Both the position numbers and the translations under genes were made by a program. The notes beneath the pieces were generated by a model. That model ran no database searches. It saw only the letters and a program-made list of their open reading frames with translations, and was not told the DNA's origin. A stretch of 64,000 bases of DNA from positions 10,283,544-10,347,543 of the forward strand of contig CAKAKS010000039.1 in the NCBI GenBank assembly GCA_916700875.1, written 5' to 3'. Source of the DNA: Sebastes aleutianus. Its lineage: Eukaryota > Chordata > Actinopteri > Perciformes > Sebastidae. Below are positions 48,353-59,361 of the stretch, one piece after another; the first letter of the stretch is position 1; every line of letters begins with the position of its first letter.

Positions 48353-48489
48353 GTTTGGATCCGTCTCAGCGTCAGGGGGTGGAGGGGCTGATCTCTGCAG
48401 CTCCGTGTCGCTTCGACCACGCCGCCCTCTTCACCATCTTACAGAAACACACTCTGCAGCACCGCATGAACGACTCCTTCTCCTGCCTG
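48353..48489 (+). CDS. cadps2: cadps2-like exon j, post-PH region
   Basis: Two bases complete Ser381, then 45 codons follow (382-426): LDPSQRQGVEGLISAAPCRF, DHAALFTILQKHTLQHRMND and SFSCL. It aligns with the mammalian block containing GMDEFISANPC...DH..LF..LQ..TLDHRLNDSYSCL, but its first ten residues are clearly diverged. Acceptor is cgtccag, donor GTACGT, ending in phase 0 so that Leu joins GWFSPGQ of the next exon. Confidence 0.92.
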
Positions 48490-49722
48490 GTACGTTAACG
48501 CCAACACATCCTCTGACACACACAGTCGGGATTCATCTTGATCTCATTCAGAGATCAGCTGTCAGCCGAACTGGAAGTGGTGCTCTGCTCTTTGCTCACC
48601 ACTCACGCTAACTTTTCAGTTCTTCTGTTGTCTTTTTCAGAGAAATATGAAATGTAAGCTGCACCACATTTTCTACATTTTTTTCTTCTGACAGTTTTAA
48701 TTCAAACATTGAATCATGATCAAAGAGTGTAAAGAAGCAGAGATGTGCAGTAGAAGAAGAGGGTGAGAAGGTCACATACTGCTTGCATGGTGCTTTTAAC
48801 GTGAAGGGACACCATGTTGAAGCTGGTGATGGAAGATTTAATTGATAAAACTTAAATGTTCTCTATATGATATTCAGATTAATATAACATCAAACAAATA
48901 TTGTCTATGTAAAGATAAAGAGGAGTAATGTCTACCTGAGCAGAGAATGAAGTCTCTCTTCCTCTGTATGTGTTGTAATCTGAGCTTCTCCTCGCTTTGT
49001 TGATATCGCCGGGTTGGCTGTGTATGCTTTTAGTGCATATGAGCGCGCCGCTCTGCACTGCTCTCATACGCCACTTACAGCTGATAACTCCATCCTGTCC
49101 GACGGCGTCGTTGCAGAAGCATAGCACCCAGTCTTTAAGGAGTTATAATAACACATTTATATATAGCAATTTTATATATAACCAGGTTATAATAGCAAGA
49201 AGTAATCAATAAATGATTTACTAATCAAATAATGAATAACTGTCAGGTTTTAATGAACCAGATACATTATAGTCCCACCAACCAGGTTGACTGATAAACA
49301 AAAGAAGTAAATACAGAGTGTTTCTCAGCTTTCTGTATACATTTTGCTGTAATCATGTTACATTTGGGCATTTCCTCAAGTAAATATTGGAGTTTCTCTG
49401 TGTTTATGTTTTCAAATCCCGGGTGTATTTGTATTATATTCAGAAAATGTTCATTTCTCAGAGCCTCGTTGCTCCTCCTCTGGCATCCAGCTCTGTCTAT
49501 GCCGACTTGGGTCTGTACGTGATCCAAGCTTTTCTTAATTTAGGATTTTTTACTGTGGTCAGATAATTTGCTAATGTGAAGTCTCTCTCTCTCTCTCCCC
49601 CTCCCTCTGCTTGTTCAGCCTGGGGGGCTCTCTCACACTGATTGAGGGGATAAACGCTCTAATCAATACTTTCCAAATAGGAACATGACCCTCATAGACA
49701 ACTGCTGGGCTGACTCAATGGA

Positions 49723-49743
49723 GGGGGGGAGGGAGGAGGGGGG
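49723..49743 (+). other. G-quadruplex-capable tract
   Basis: A run of G7-A-G3-AG2-A-G6 type on the transcribed-sense strand satisfies a four-run G3+ quadruplex pattern with very short loops. A second G7 run follows at about 49770. Confidence 0.7.
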
Positions 49744-50083
49744 AAGCCTAAGTAAGTGTGTGTGACTGGGGGGGTAAAATGAGGGTTTTGTGTTGTGTGC
49801 AGCAACTAAGCAAGAACCCCAAACTGTGTAGATATGATTCACATTTACTTTTACATGTGTACTGTAATGCCTGAACTGCTTTCTACACAGTTCTGTCCTA
49901 CTAAAACGTAGATCCAGATCTCTCTAGAGTGGATCAATCTAAAATCACCAGACTTATCCAACAGCATATTTCTACTCATCATTAACACGTGTTCACGTTT
50001 ATTTTTCAGATAACTTTGTGATCCTAAAAATTAGATTCAAGTCCTGGAACAATAAAAAATACATAAGACAGTGCTGTCACTAG

Positions 50084-50409
50084 TAGGGCTGGGCAACATA
50101 TCGTGAAATGATACTAGATATCGTCTTAGATTTTGGATATCATAATATGGCACAAATGTTGTCTTTTCTTGGTTTTAAACGCTGCATTACAGTGATTTTC
50201 TGAACTTATCAGACTGTTCTATTATTTTTCTTTACACACTTAGTCATTTATATCAACATTACTGATGATTATTTATCAAAAATCTCTTTGTGTAAATATT
50301 TTTGTAAAAGCACCAATAGTCAACGCTACAATATCATTGCAATATCGATATCAAGGTTTTCGGTCAAAAATATTGTGATATTTGATTTTATCCATATCGC
50401 CCAGCCCTA
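50084..50409 (+). mobile_element. Family C hAT-like element with 8-bp TSD
   Basis: The ends TAGGGCTGGGC and GCCCAGCCCTA are flanked by exact GTCACTAG (50076-50083 and 50410-50417), matching nTnnnnAn. It is 326 bp with no coding capacity. The inverted ends are at least 11 bp. Confidence 0.9.
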
Positions 50410-50424
50410 GTCACTAGATGCATT

Positions 50425-50949
50425 TCCATCCACCTGTTATTATGCACATTTTCAATTTCCTGTGAAAAACCTGTGAGGATACGGCGGGTTTTTACATTGG
50501 CTGAGGTGTATCGTTAAAAGCAAAATGCGAAATGCAATGAAAACAGATCTAGAGAATATATGATGATGTATATGAATCATGTGACTTTAATGTCCACTGA
50601 AGAGACGAATAATCGTCTCATCGCTCCACACAGATCTGATGTAACCTTCTTCATATTAATACATGAAACAAACAGAAAAGTCATTTACACCCAGTTTTCT
50701 ACTTTGTTTTTCACCGTTTGAGGTTCGACTGGCGCTCTTTTAATTACGTCATCTTGTTGCGCCCTCTTTTCCTGCAATGGTATAATGATTTTGCAACTGG
50801 AGAATTGGCGTCACTTACTGCTTATCTCGATGAACCAACTCCTAATAATTGCATAACGGTAGTCGATGGAAACAAGCATTGATTTGCATTTCCTGTTGCA
50901 GATCTTATTGAAATTCGGTTGAAATTTGCGATACATTTGGATGGAAACC
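50425..50949. mobile_element. Candidate short element with TTTCCATCCA ends
   Basis: GCATTTCCATCCACC near the left and TTTGGATGGAAAC at the right form inverted ends. The interior mentions GGAAACAAGCATTGATTTGC-like repeats of the same motif. The superfamily is unknown and the target duplication not found. It lies 8 bp after a family C target duplication. Confidence 0.5.
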
Positions 50950-51871
50950 TGGCTACTGTTTTAAGGCCTTCACTAGCCACACACCTTGGGCATTAAGTTA
51001 TTATGCTTGTGTATTGAAAGGTCTCAGTTACGTGAAACAACCTCATCATATGAGCACTATTAGACACACAGAATGTCGACCATCATCGGACACTAAATCT
51101 CCGACACATCTTGAGGAGTCAGCTCATCCTGACATGTGTTGCGTTGTGTTCTCGTCTTTTCTTAAAAGCAGCAGAATGAGGAGATGTTCACCAGAGTGAC
51201 ATCTGTGCCTCTTTCATTTCTCTACCTGCCTCACCAGGACTCGTTCCAGCTCTGCAATTAGACCGATCCATTCACGCCGCCCCTCCAGCTCTTCTCCCCT
51301 CAGCCTTTTGTGAAAACTCGAGGGCTTTGTGTTCCAGCCTGAGCCCCTTTTCACCAAACACTCTGAGAAAAGGCCAGTGCCTCGGCGTGGGGGACATCTG
51401 TTGAGAAGTGGCTTGGATTCATGTCATAGACGGGGTCATATTTTATTCACAAAGAGTTGAACCCAACAACAACAACAGTAATTAGGCAGAAATTTGGTTT
51501 GTAGCTGGGGCCCAGAGTCCTGCTGACGGGATCAGTGTAGTTCCCACTGATGATTGAAGGGTTAAATGCCCCAGTGAAGCCATTGAGTTCCAGCTGAAAT
51601 GGTTTTCTGACACAACTTCGTCCATGTAGGTGGTAACACCAGGGAAAGGAAATTCCTGAAATGGCTTAATCCAAGACCATGATACAGGTATTACTTAGAA
51701 CTTTAAAGAAAAACTGTCTTCATCTCACAACATTGAGCTGACATTTAATTAACCAAAAGACAACATTTTGACCCAAAATGAATTCTGCCTACTGCGGCGT
51801 TTCGACCAAAAACAGCCCTTCTTTTTAAAAAATCATTTCAGGGTAGGGTACTTATTACTTCTTCATCTTCG

Positions 51872-52150
51872 TCACTGATATAAAGGACATAAGGCTTCGA
51901 TGATCTGCCTCCACCGAGACCTATCTTGTGCTGCATGCTGTGCCTCGCCCCATGTTGGGTCCATCTCCTTTACCTCAACTTGCCACCAAGTTGTTTTGAG
52001 CCAACTTTGCTTCCTTTTTCCTGATTGAGTCCATCCTCGTGCAACCTTTGGGGTTCAATCCAGGGCCATTCTGATGACGTGTCCTAGAAGCCATCGAATT
52101 CGGCGGTGTTTGATCTCCAGCACCACACTGTTGTCATCTTGAGCCACCAA
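51872..52150 (-). pseudogene. LINE reverse-transcriptase C-terminal fragment
   Basis: The minus strand from about 52150 to a stop at 51872-51874 reads a frame with EIKHRRIRWLLGHVIRM, PKVARGWTQSGKRKQSW, KTTWWQVE and AQDRSRWRQIIEALC. This order is typical of the last segment of many animal LINE ORF2 proteins: the RR.RWLGHV.RM motif, GKR.RG-like motif, TW...VE and DR..WR...LC. One in-frame stop lies between the first two blocks, and upstream reverse-transcriptase motifs are absent, so it is dead and 5'-truncated. The clade is uncertain (RTE-like is my best guess). Confidence 0.65.
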
Positions 52151-53218
52151 AAGTTCATTTTTAGTCCCTGCAACTACTTTTCCAGGAACTAAAAGGTTCT
52201 TTCAGCCCACTGTTGTCTGCGTTTCCACCGTGGTCTAAAGAGACCTGCAAAGATTAGGCAAATTAGTCCGCTGACGTATGAAAAAGCAACATGAAATGGG
52301 TCGAGGGCTGCTGGTGGTCACAGCAGTAAACACACTCACCACCTGGGCACCTGTTTCATCTAAAAAACACTTTGGAAAACCGTGTTTCCATTCACATATT
52401 TTCACGCACGTTTTGAAGTATTGCATTAAAAAAGCTGTATGGAAATGGCAAAGTTTGATAAAACTCCCTTAATTGCGGAAAACGTTTTTATGCTCGCTTG
52501 AGGTGGTTTTTGCCTTTGTCAAAAATGCACTAAATAGGATAGGGAAACACCTTTATCATCAGGTGGACATTACTGAATGTTAAAGTCTGTAGCTCTGTGA
52601 TTCATTTAGAAAGTGATGAGCACGTCAGAAAATATCAGCCAATCAGAATGGAAGACTCCTGGACGTGGTGTATGGCAGCTGAATGTTTGTACATTCAACA
52701 ATTATGTAGCCTCTTAAATTATTGGTCTTCCTTGTAATTGAGGATGCAGCAACAGAAAATGCCATTATTGTCCTTTTTCCAGTTCCTCATTAAGACTATA
52801 TGTATTTTTGACACGGAGTGAAATATTCATACCCGTCAAAAGAAATGTTTATTTTCGACTCATTTCTCCAAACATCAGTTTGACATATTTTGTAACTTTA
52901 AAAACTTTTGGGATCTCCACTTGAATTCAAAATCAAGTTCTGTAGGATTGAGCTGATGAGTTTGATCATCAGCAGCTTGTCTTCGTCCCAGGACCCCCCT
53001 CACCTCCCAGCCTCCCTAAACCTCTGGCTAGTAAAGCAGAAGGAAAAGGGTCAGGGGATCATGGAGAATGAGCACTGAACTGGACAACATGTTTACCTCT
53101 CTGCGTTTTCTTTAATCCACACAACTGTGACGTAACTCTGACCCACTTTGGTTTCCTGTCTGCCTTCAATGTTGAACACGAAAACATCTTGAGACATATT
53201 TGCCCCTCTACCTTTACT

Positions 53219-53260
53219 TTTAGAATAGAATATAATTCCTTTATTGACATTACAATAGAT
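53219..53260 (-). repeat. Short LINE-tail-like fragment
   Basis: TAGAATAGAATATAATTCCTTTATTGACAT resembles, in reverse, an AATAAAGGAATTATATTC tail often found at 3' ends of fish LINEs. It directly precedes a family A copy. Confidence 0.35.
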
Positions 53261-53264
53261 TTAT

Positions 53265-53985
53265 ATGCAAAAGTATGTATATATTTATTATTGGAAATCA
53301 ATTAACAACACAAAACAATGACAAATACTGTCCAGAAACCCTCACAGGTACTCCATGCAGCATAAGAAATATGCTCAAATCATGACAGGCAACAACAGCT
53401 GTCAGTGTGTCAGTGTGCTGACTTGACTATGACTTGCCTCAAACTGCATGTGATTATCATAAAGTGGGCATGTCTGTAAAGGGGAGACTCGTGGGTACAC
53501 ATAGAACCCATTTTCATTCACATATCTAGAGGTCAGAGGTCAAGGGACCCCTTTGAAAATGGCAATGCCAGTTTTATCCTCGCCAAAATTTAGTGTAAGT
53601 TTGGAGCGTTATTTAACCTCCTTCGCTACAAGCTAGTGTGACATGGTTGGTACCTATGGATTTAAAACTGAGCCCGCGATGGGCGCCTGGCTAGCTCAGT
53701 TGGTAGAGCGGGCGCCCATATCTGGCAAAGGCTCAGTCCTAGCCGCGGTGGACCCGGGTTCGAATCTGGCCTGTGGACCTTTCCACATGTCATCTCTCTC
53801 TCTCTCTCCCCCCTTTCCAAGACTCTATCCACTATCCTATCAATAAAATGCTTAAAAATGCCCCCAAAAAATAACTTAAAAAAAAAAAAAAAAACTGAGC
53901 CCGCTACAACCTCCAAAATAGCAAGTTGCATTAAAGAAATTAACGGCGTTAAAACGAATTTGCGTTAACGTTCACAGCCCTAGTA
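53265..53985 (-). mobile_element. Family A element interrupted by a SINE
   Basis: It is a reverse-orientation family A copy ending GCGTTAACGTTCACAGCCCTA. It carries AGGTCAGAGGTCA at 53530-53542. A SINE at 53678-53890 splits it, with host sequence AAAACTGAGCCCGC repeated on both sides, so the family A insertion is older. Confidence 0.75.
53678..53890 (+). mobile_element. tRNA-derived SINE with target duplication
   Basis: The head is tRNA-like: A box TAGCTCAGTTGGTAGAGC and B box GGTTCGAATC at about 53757, spaced further apart than in a normal tRNA by an inserted segment. A TCTCTCTC-rich body, an AATAAAATGC segment and a poly-A tail follow. It is flanked by the 14-bp duplication AAAACTGAGCCCGC (53664-53677 and 53891-53904). 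The box spacing and tail rule out a functional tRNA gene. Confidence 0.85.
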
Positions 53986-55089
53986 AAAATATATATTATA
54001 AATAGAAAATATGTGCTGTGACCTATGAAAATAGTAAGATATTGCACTTTTCTGAGTTGTATTGGATCCCTATACAAGTTATAAATTAAAAAGGGAATGA
54101 ATATGTACAAAGAAATAAACTAAGATGTAGTTGGACTGTAAAGGGATGAGGACGCACAACTCTACCATTTAACAACTCTAATAAATACTCAGATCTACGC
54201 CTCTATGCATTCACACAGTTCAGGTTCCAGCTGCTTTAAATCTGAAGCTTCAGTTACACAATTAGAGGAAACTGCAGAAGAAGAAGAGAGGCTCCAGATT
54301 GCATTGCAGTGTTCACATGGAGAGATGAGCAGCTGACCTTGAGGAAAAAAGCCAAAGAGATTCAACAATATTTGAGTTCATCATTTGTGTGATTTGTGGA
54401 GAAATTCACACACCACTCTGCTGCTTAACAGGATGAACATCAACTTTTTTAGCAGGTAGCAGTCAGCGGTGCTAGAGAGTTGAGTTGGGTAGTACTAGAT
54501 GTTTGAGGAGAATACAGATGTTTAACCAAATATAATCAGAATATTTCAGGCTGTTTAATAAGGATCCTTTTATCTGGTAGCCTAATTAAAAAATGGAAAC
54601 ATTTAACAGTATAAAAGTAAACTTGTCAGTGCTCTCTGGTGGACAGACTATGCAATGAAGACACTGTTTCTAAAATACCTCAACATGTACTTGACATTTC
54701 TCAACTGTAATGTCTTGTAACTTATCTGCAGACAAATAGATATTGATATATTAATGATAAGCTAACATCAGTGAGAGGCTGAACACAAATATTATATAAA
54801 GCACAGAGATTAAACAGTGTTCAACAATGAGCTCAACTGTCTCATCAGTTACATCATTGTTTTTTATTTAGGACTTTTTTTTGTCAGTCTCAGGATGAGT
54901 TTTTCATATAAATGATCATATTGTCTCTCTATGGAGCTCTGCTCATTGTCTGGTCAGTAGTTGAGAGTCAAAGATCAACGTCTGTTGGGTTGAATAGACC
55001 ATTTCACAGATGTAAACGTAAACCTTCCAAATGTGTTCCTGTTTATTTCCTGTTGCAGTGTATGTGAACAACATCAGCTGACAGGAAGT

Positions 55090-56160
55090 AAACCTGGGCT
55101 GTATTCGAAACCGCCCACATACTACTGACAAGTCCAGTAAGCAGTACACAGTATACAGTACATACTGCATTCTGCGTTCCTCAATAGTATGAAACAGTTA
55201 AAGCGATTTATTTGGCAGTATGCTAGACCAGGCTTCAGCCTTTAAACTAGCTCTTAAAGCACTGGACAAAAAACAAACTCGTACCACTATAATAATATTA
55301 TCGAAAAATAAGACTTTGAATTTTTTTTTGTAACCAATGTTTGTTTACTTTATAAGATACTGCATAGTTTAGCTCTACCACCCCTTAAACTATTTATCAC
55401 GGTGAAGTCAGACAAACAGGATCATCAACGAGGGGAGACGGGAAATATAAGTTTGGACTGATGTCCCTACAGATATTAGAATAATGTCAAAAACGGTCAT
55501 GTTGTCTCCGCAGGTATCTCTCCGCCCCGTCAGAGGCAGCTCTTGCCCTCGCCTCTTTCCCTCGCCACTCTGCTGCTCTGTAGGCGGTTTGTGAGCGCCA
55601 CTGGCCAGCTTGCAAGCGAGCTACGCCCGTGGGAGATTGTGGAGCTTTTCAACTCCAAAAAGGCAGATAAGCACAGTTTCCCGTTAATTTATAATGGACG
55701 TTTGTGTTGTGATATTTAAATAAACTATCCGTCAACAAGGAAATAAAAGCCTCTTGTCTACAGACCGGTCTCTAGAGAGCTCCAGCCAGCTCCAGACCGC
55801 CCGGCTGGCGAGGTAGCGACCCCGGCAGGTGCTAGCTCGCTGTCACGGCAGTTTGTGGAGCTTCTGAACTCAGAAAACGTTGGAGCAAATGTTCAATTCG
55901 CCATCTAATATTGTAAAACTGTCAATATTCAAAATCCACACGGTTGATTTCTCGCCTCAATAATTTTCAGAAGTACTGGAGATTTTTCCAAATCAGTATG
56001 ATATCCAGGTATTGTTGGAATACTGTAGATTTGCTTTTGTACGCATACTACATGTTAGATTTTGGCCAAATCAGTTGGAACTATAGTTTAGTATTCGGTT
56101 TTGGATATGGACTCAAGCTGTTTCCTAGCAATGCAATTCGGTTGAAAGGTCTATATCGTC
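55090..56160. repeat. Region with dispersed-repeat-like ends
   Basis: GTATTCGAAACCGCCCACAT with CATACTACTGACAAG near the left and GTACGCATACTACATGTTAG near the right suggest the ends of an old repeat enclosing a GC-rich centre (55500-55870). The relation is not certain. Confidence 0.3.
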
Positions 56161-56203
56161 AAACTTTCCCGTAAAAGCAAACCAGAAAAAAATTGCTTTA
56201 AAT

Positions 56204-56400
56204 TAGAGCTGTGACTAATTATAATTATTATTGATTAAAGTGGATTCTTTTTCTGATTAATCAATTAATTGTCACATGATCACAGTTTCCCAGAGCGAAG
56301 GTGATGTCTTCAAATATCTAACAATCGAAAAATATATATGAAGATGAGAAAAGCAGCAAATCCTCTCATTGGAGAAGCTGGAACGAGAAAATAGTTCACT
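56204..56400. repeat. Dispersed repeat (TAGAGCTGTGACTAATTA type)
   Basis: It starts TAGAGCTGTGACTAATTA and runs through TGATTAATCAATTAATTGTC to GCAGCAAATCCTC. It shares motifs with 33960-34165. Confidence 0.5.
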
Positions 56401-56759
56401 GATTCTAATCCCACCATCATAAAAAACGTTCTCTGAATTGAGTCTTTAGAATAATTAGAAGCAGCCACCTGCATGTTTCTTATAACATTCATAAAACTGG
56501 AGTTTTGGACCCCGACGTTGTCCCTTGACTTTTTTAGATTTCTAATAAACGAATTGCCTGCATCCTCTTGAAAAGAGAACATTTTTGCATGGTGCATATC
56601 ATGTAAATCTGCATGACAAAGTGACAAATCTCTGACTGTTGGGGTCACAAGAATTTTTGGCCCGATAACAGATTTCATGGGCCAAAAGAAGTCTGAGAAC
56701 CCCTGAGAGTCCTCAGCATTTTACTCTCTCAGCTTCCTGTCAGGCATCTGTAGTGACGA

Positions 56760-57010
56760 GTGTCAAGCCGAGGTGTTCGTCGCCTCAGAGCCACACGCTG
56801 CTTTCACTTTTTTTGGGGTCGTGTCGTTTGTCGCAGGGAGGCGGCGGACACGGAGACGTGCAGCCGCGGCTGACGGAGCTAACGAGGCAGTCGGCTCGTT
56901 AGCCGCTAATTGAGCGGTCAGCGCCAAGACTGGAGTTCGCCATCTGTTTGTCACAGAGGAACATCTTGTCGCTTCACGCCCGTCGACAGGCCCCTCTCTC
57001 TCCCTGTGGT
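56760..57010. promoter_or_regulatory. GC-rich TE-free patch with hairpin (candidate regulatory element)
   Basis: A CpG-containing segment with a perfect 9-bp inverted repeat, GCTAACGAG...CTCGTTAGC, 8-nt loop, around 56878-56903. GCCGCTAATTGAGC follows. No transposon similarity or coding match was recognised. Confidence 0.3.
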
Positions 57011-57094
57011 GTGATATTAATAGCTCGAGCTCACAGACGGAGAGAAAAATGAAGAAAGAAACTGGAGAAAACGACAAACAAACTGAGGACTGGA

Positions 57095-57122
57095 AGGGGA
57101 GGGGAGGACGGGGAGGACGGGG
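57095..57122 (+). other. G-quadruplex-capable tract
   Basis: Four or more GGGG runs (AAGGGGAGGGGAGGACGGGG, then AGGACGGGG) lie on the sense strand with loops of 1-5 nt. Confidence 0.6.
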
Positions 57123-57658
57123 TAGACACTAAAAGGCCTGCAGAAGAGAAATGTGCCAGGTCCAGTTAACCCCGACAGGAAGCAGTCTGTCTGCAAGAGT
57201 CTCAATACAATACTGGAAATAATGTTGTCTAATTTAAGTCCTTAAATGATCTTTAATACAGTTAAACATAAAGAAATCATATCTGAGTGCTTTTATGCTG
57301 AAGAGACATTAAACGGTCAACTGTGTTCCATTTTATTTGGTGACAGAAATTACTTTAAAGCGTGTTAAAAATTAAAAAGACAGTCTGAATTATAAAGTAC
57401 ACTTCCGTATAATACGAATAAGAAGATGGTTATATTATTTTTACTTGCTCTGTCATGGAAATCCATTAATAGACCAACAAAACAAAGTTGGGGAGATGGA
57501 TTGATGCATTGTCTGGCTATGGAGAAACATATATGTATATACATATATATATATATAGTAAAAGGGAGATACAACACTTTTATTAAGATTTGGGACTCAT
57601 ACATGAAATTTCTGCAGGGGGGAGATTTTGCTAAGACTATTTTTTATAAATTATTTAT

Positions 57659-57684
57659 TATAATTATTATTATTATTATTATTT
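57659..57684. repeat. (ATT)n microsatellite
   Basis: ATT/TTA run of about 26 bp. A TATATA-rich tract also occurs at 57526-57556. Confidence 0.85.
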
Positions 57685-58859
57685 TTTATTTATGAGCAGT
57701 TTTGTTATTAATAAGTGTCAGATTTTTTTTCCCACTAAGATGTGATCTTAGTAACTTGTCAGCAAGTACGACAGCAGAATGTACCTTACTTACATTATAT
57801 TCAAAGTGCCTTTATGTGTTGCTTTTAGGTTTGCCTTTTTTCGTGCCTTTTTTATGTTTATTGAATTTTTTCACATAACAAAAAAAACATAAATTTTTTT
57901 ATGTTACGTGAAATATTCAATAAACATATTTGTCAAACCGCTTCCAACCACATCCGGCTTACACACAGGAGACCAGAGTTTGAGTCTCGCCACAGACCTT
58001 CAACTCGTGTTCTCAAATATAACAACAATCTTTCCCGAACCTTAACTATCCCATAGATGCAATGTTCACATATTAACAATGTTTTAAAATCATAAGGGAG
58101 CGTTTTGTCAATGTCATATCGTTGTTCTTGTGTTGCGATAGGCTCGGACGAACCTGAATGGAAACTAAAGTTATTCAAGAGCAGCAGAACCAACCTTTTT
58201 ATGCGTTTTCTCCTTTTAATTCTTCCAGTAGTTACATCAACAGTCAGTCACGTCTTGACCCTTGAACCATCAGCAAAAATAACCAAACGAATCATTGATT
58301 ATTTGCTTCCACCAGTTTGGTCAAAACTTGACCCTGAAAACATGTTTAAAGAAGAGAGATTCAAACTAAGCAGATATACCTTCATTTATAAGTCAGTCAA
58401 TTTAAATGTGAAAAATGATCCTTACAAGTGAATAACAAAAGCATTGAGTTACGAATAACGATGCTGTTATTCTTAGACTTAAACTATGACCTCCTCTGAC
58501 AACATGATATTTTATATTAAAGGAACACTTTGGTCAGATCAACAGCAGCAATGTTTAATAAGAAAATATGAGGATGGACAGTTTTTGAAATGGAAATATC
58601 AAGTCATGACATTTCAGCAACATTTTTTTTTACCCAAAGTGGCTGCACAGAAAGGACCAGTATTATTAGAATAGAGAAGCACCTTGACTTTACAATTCAA
58701 TATGCTCAACTTTAAGACAATATGATATCTGCTGCGTGAAAGAAATCTTCTAATTTCCTTAAAATACAGACTTGGTGTCATTTTACCAGATGAACTGTCT
58801 CCATCTTTCAAACAGCCGACCATCTCCTACAGAAACAACCTGCTTTGAAGGTGAAATGA

Positions 58860-58948
58860 AACAGTTTCTTTGCAGATCGTCGTCTCTTCTGGGTCGCCTG
58901 TCGCCGGGCGGAAAGCCATGGCTGTCAGGCAGGAGGAGCTGTGTGTGT

Positions 58949-58980
<32 letters not shown>

Positions 58981-59090
58981 AACGTCAGCTCGGTGGAGGT
59001 GCTAATTTGTTAATGTTCCCTCCGTGAGGAATCTTAATTAGCGTTGTAAGTTTCACGCCTAATTTAGTGATTACGTGCAGGATGAATGAA
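58860..59090. promoter_or_regulatory. Motif-rich TE-poor patch (candidate regulatory element)
   Basis: GC-rich left part, a (GT)n at 58938-58980, then clustered homeodomain-type sites (CTTAATTAGCGTTG, GCCTAATTTAGTGATTACG, GAATTAATG). It contains no recognised transposon. Function is not shown by the sequence. Confidence 0.3.
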
Positions 59091-59361
59091 TTAATGAACA
59101 TCTCAGGATGTTCCACACCTTTCTGCTATAGCAGACAATTAATAGCTGAAGGGTTAACCTTTACACTTCTCTACTTAATTGTGGTAAAGTATCGAGGATT
59201 TTTATTGAGTTTGTGGAGCCAAAAGGTGACCCACGTTGGTCCGAGTCTGTCTACGTCTCCCATGGTAACGGGAAGCTGTGAGTGAGGAACCTTGGTTGTC
59301 TTTCAGGACAGTTGTTTAGCCGTCAGTGCAGCCGTAACCAGGTAGCTGCTTTACTGGTCCT

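Noticed and set aside
53678..53780. Functional tRNA gene
   Set aside because: A and B boxes are present but the spacing is too long, and the sequence continues into a SINE body with poly-A and target duplication.
53643..53931. Frames containing GAWLAQLVERAP on one strand and a basic frame on the other
   Set aside because: This is the translated tRNA head of the SINE, a familiar false protein.
56310..56678. 122-codon minus-strand frame
   Set aside because: It overlaps a dispersed repeat at its 3' end and shows no domain; judged chance.
57940..58010. tRNA-like sequence with a B-box-like AGAGTTTGAGTCTCGCC
   Set aside because: No A box or acceptor-stem pairing was found; at best a SINE relic.
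58105..58431. 108-codon plus-strand frame
   Set aside because: No recognisable domain, AT-rich composition like the intron, and no splice signals that would fit the surrounding gene.
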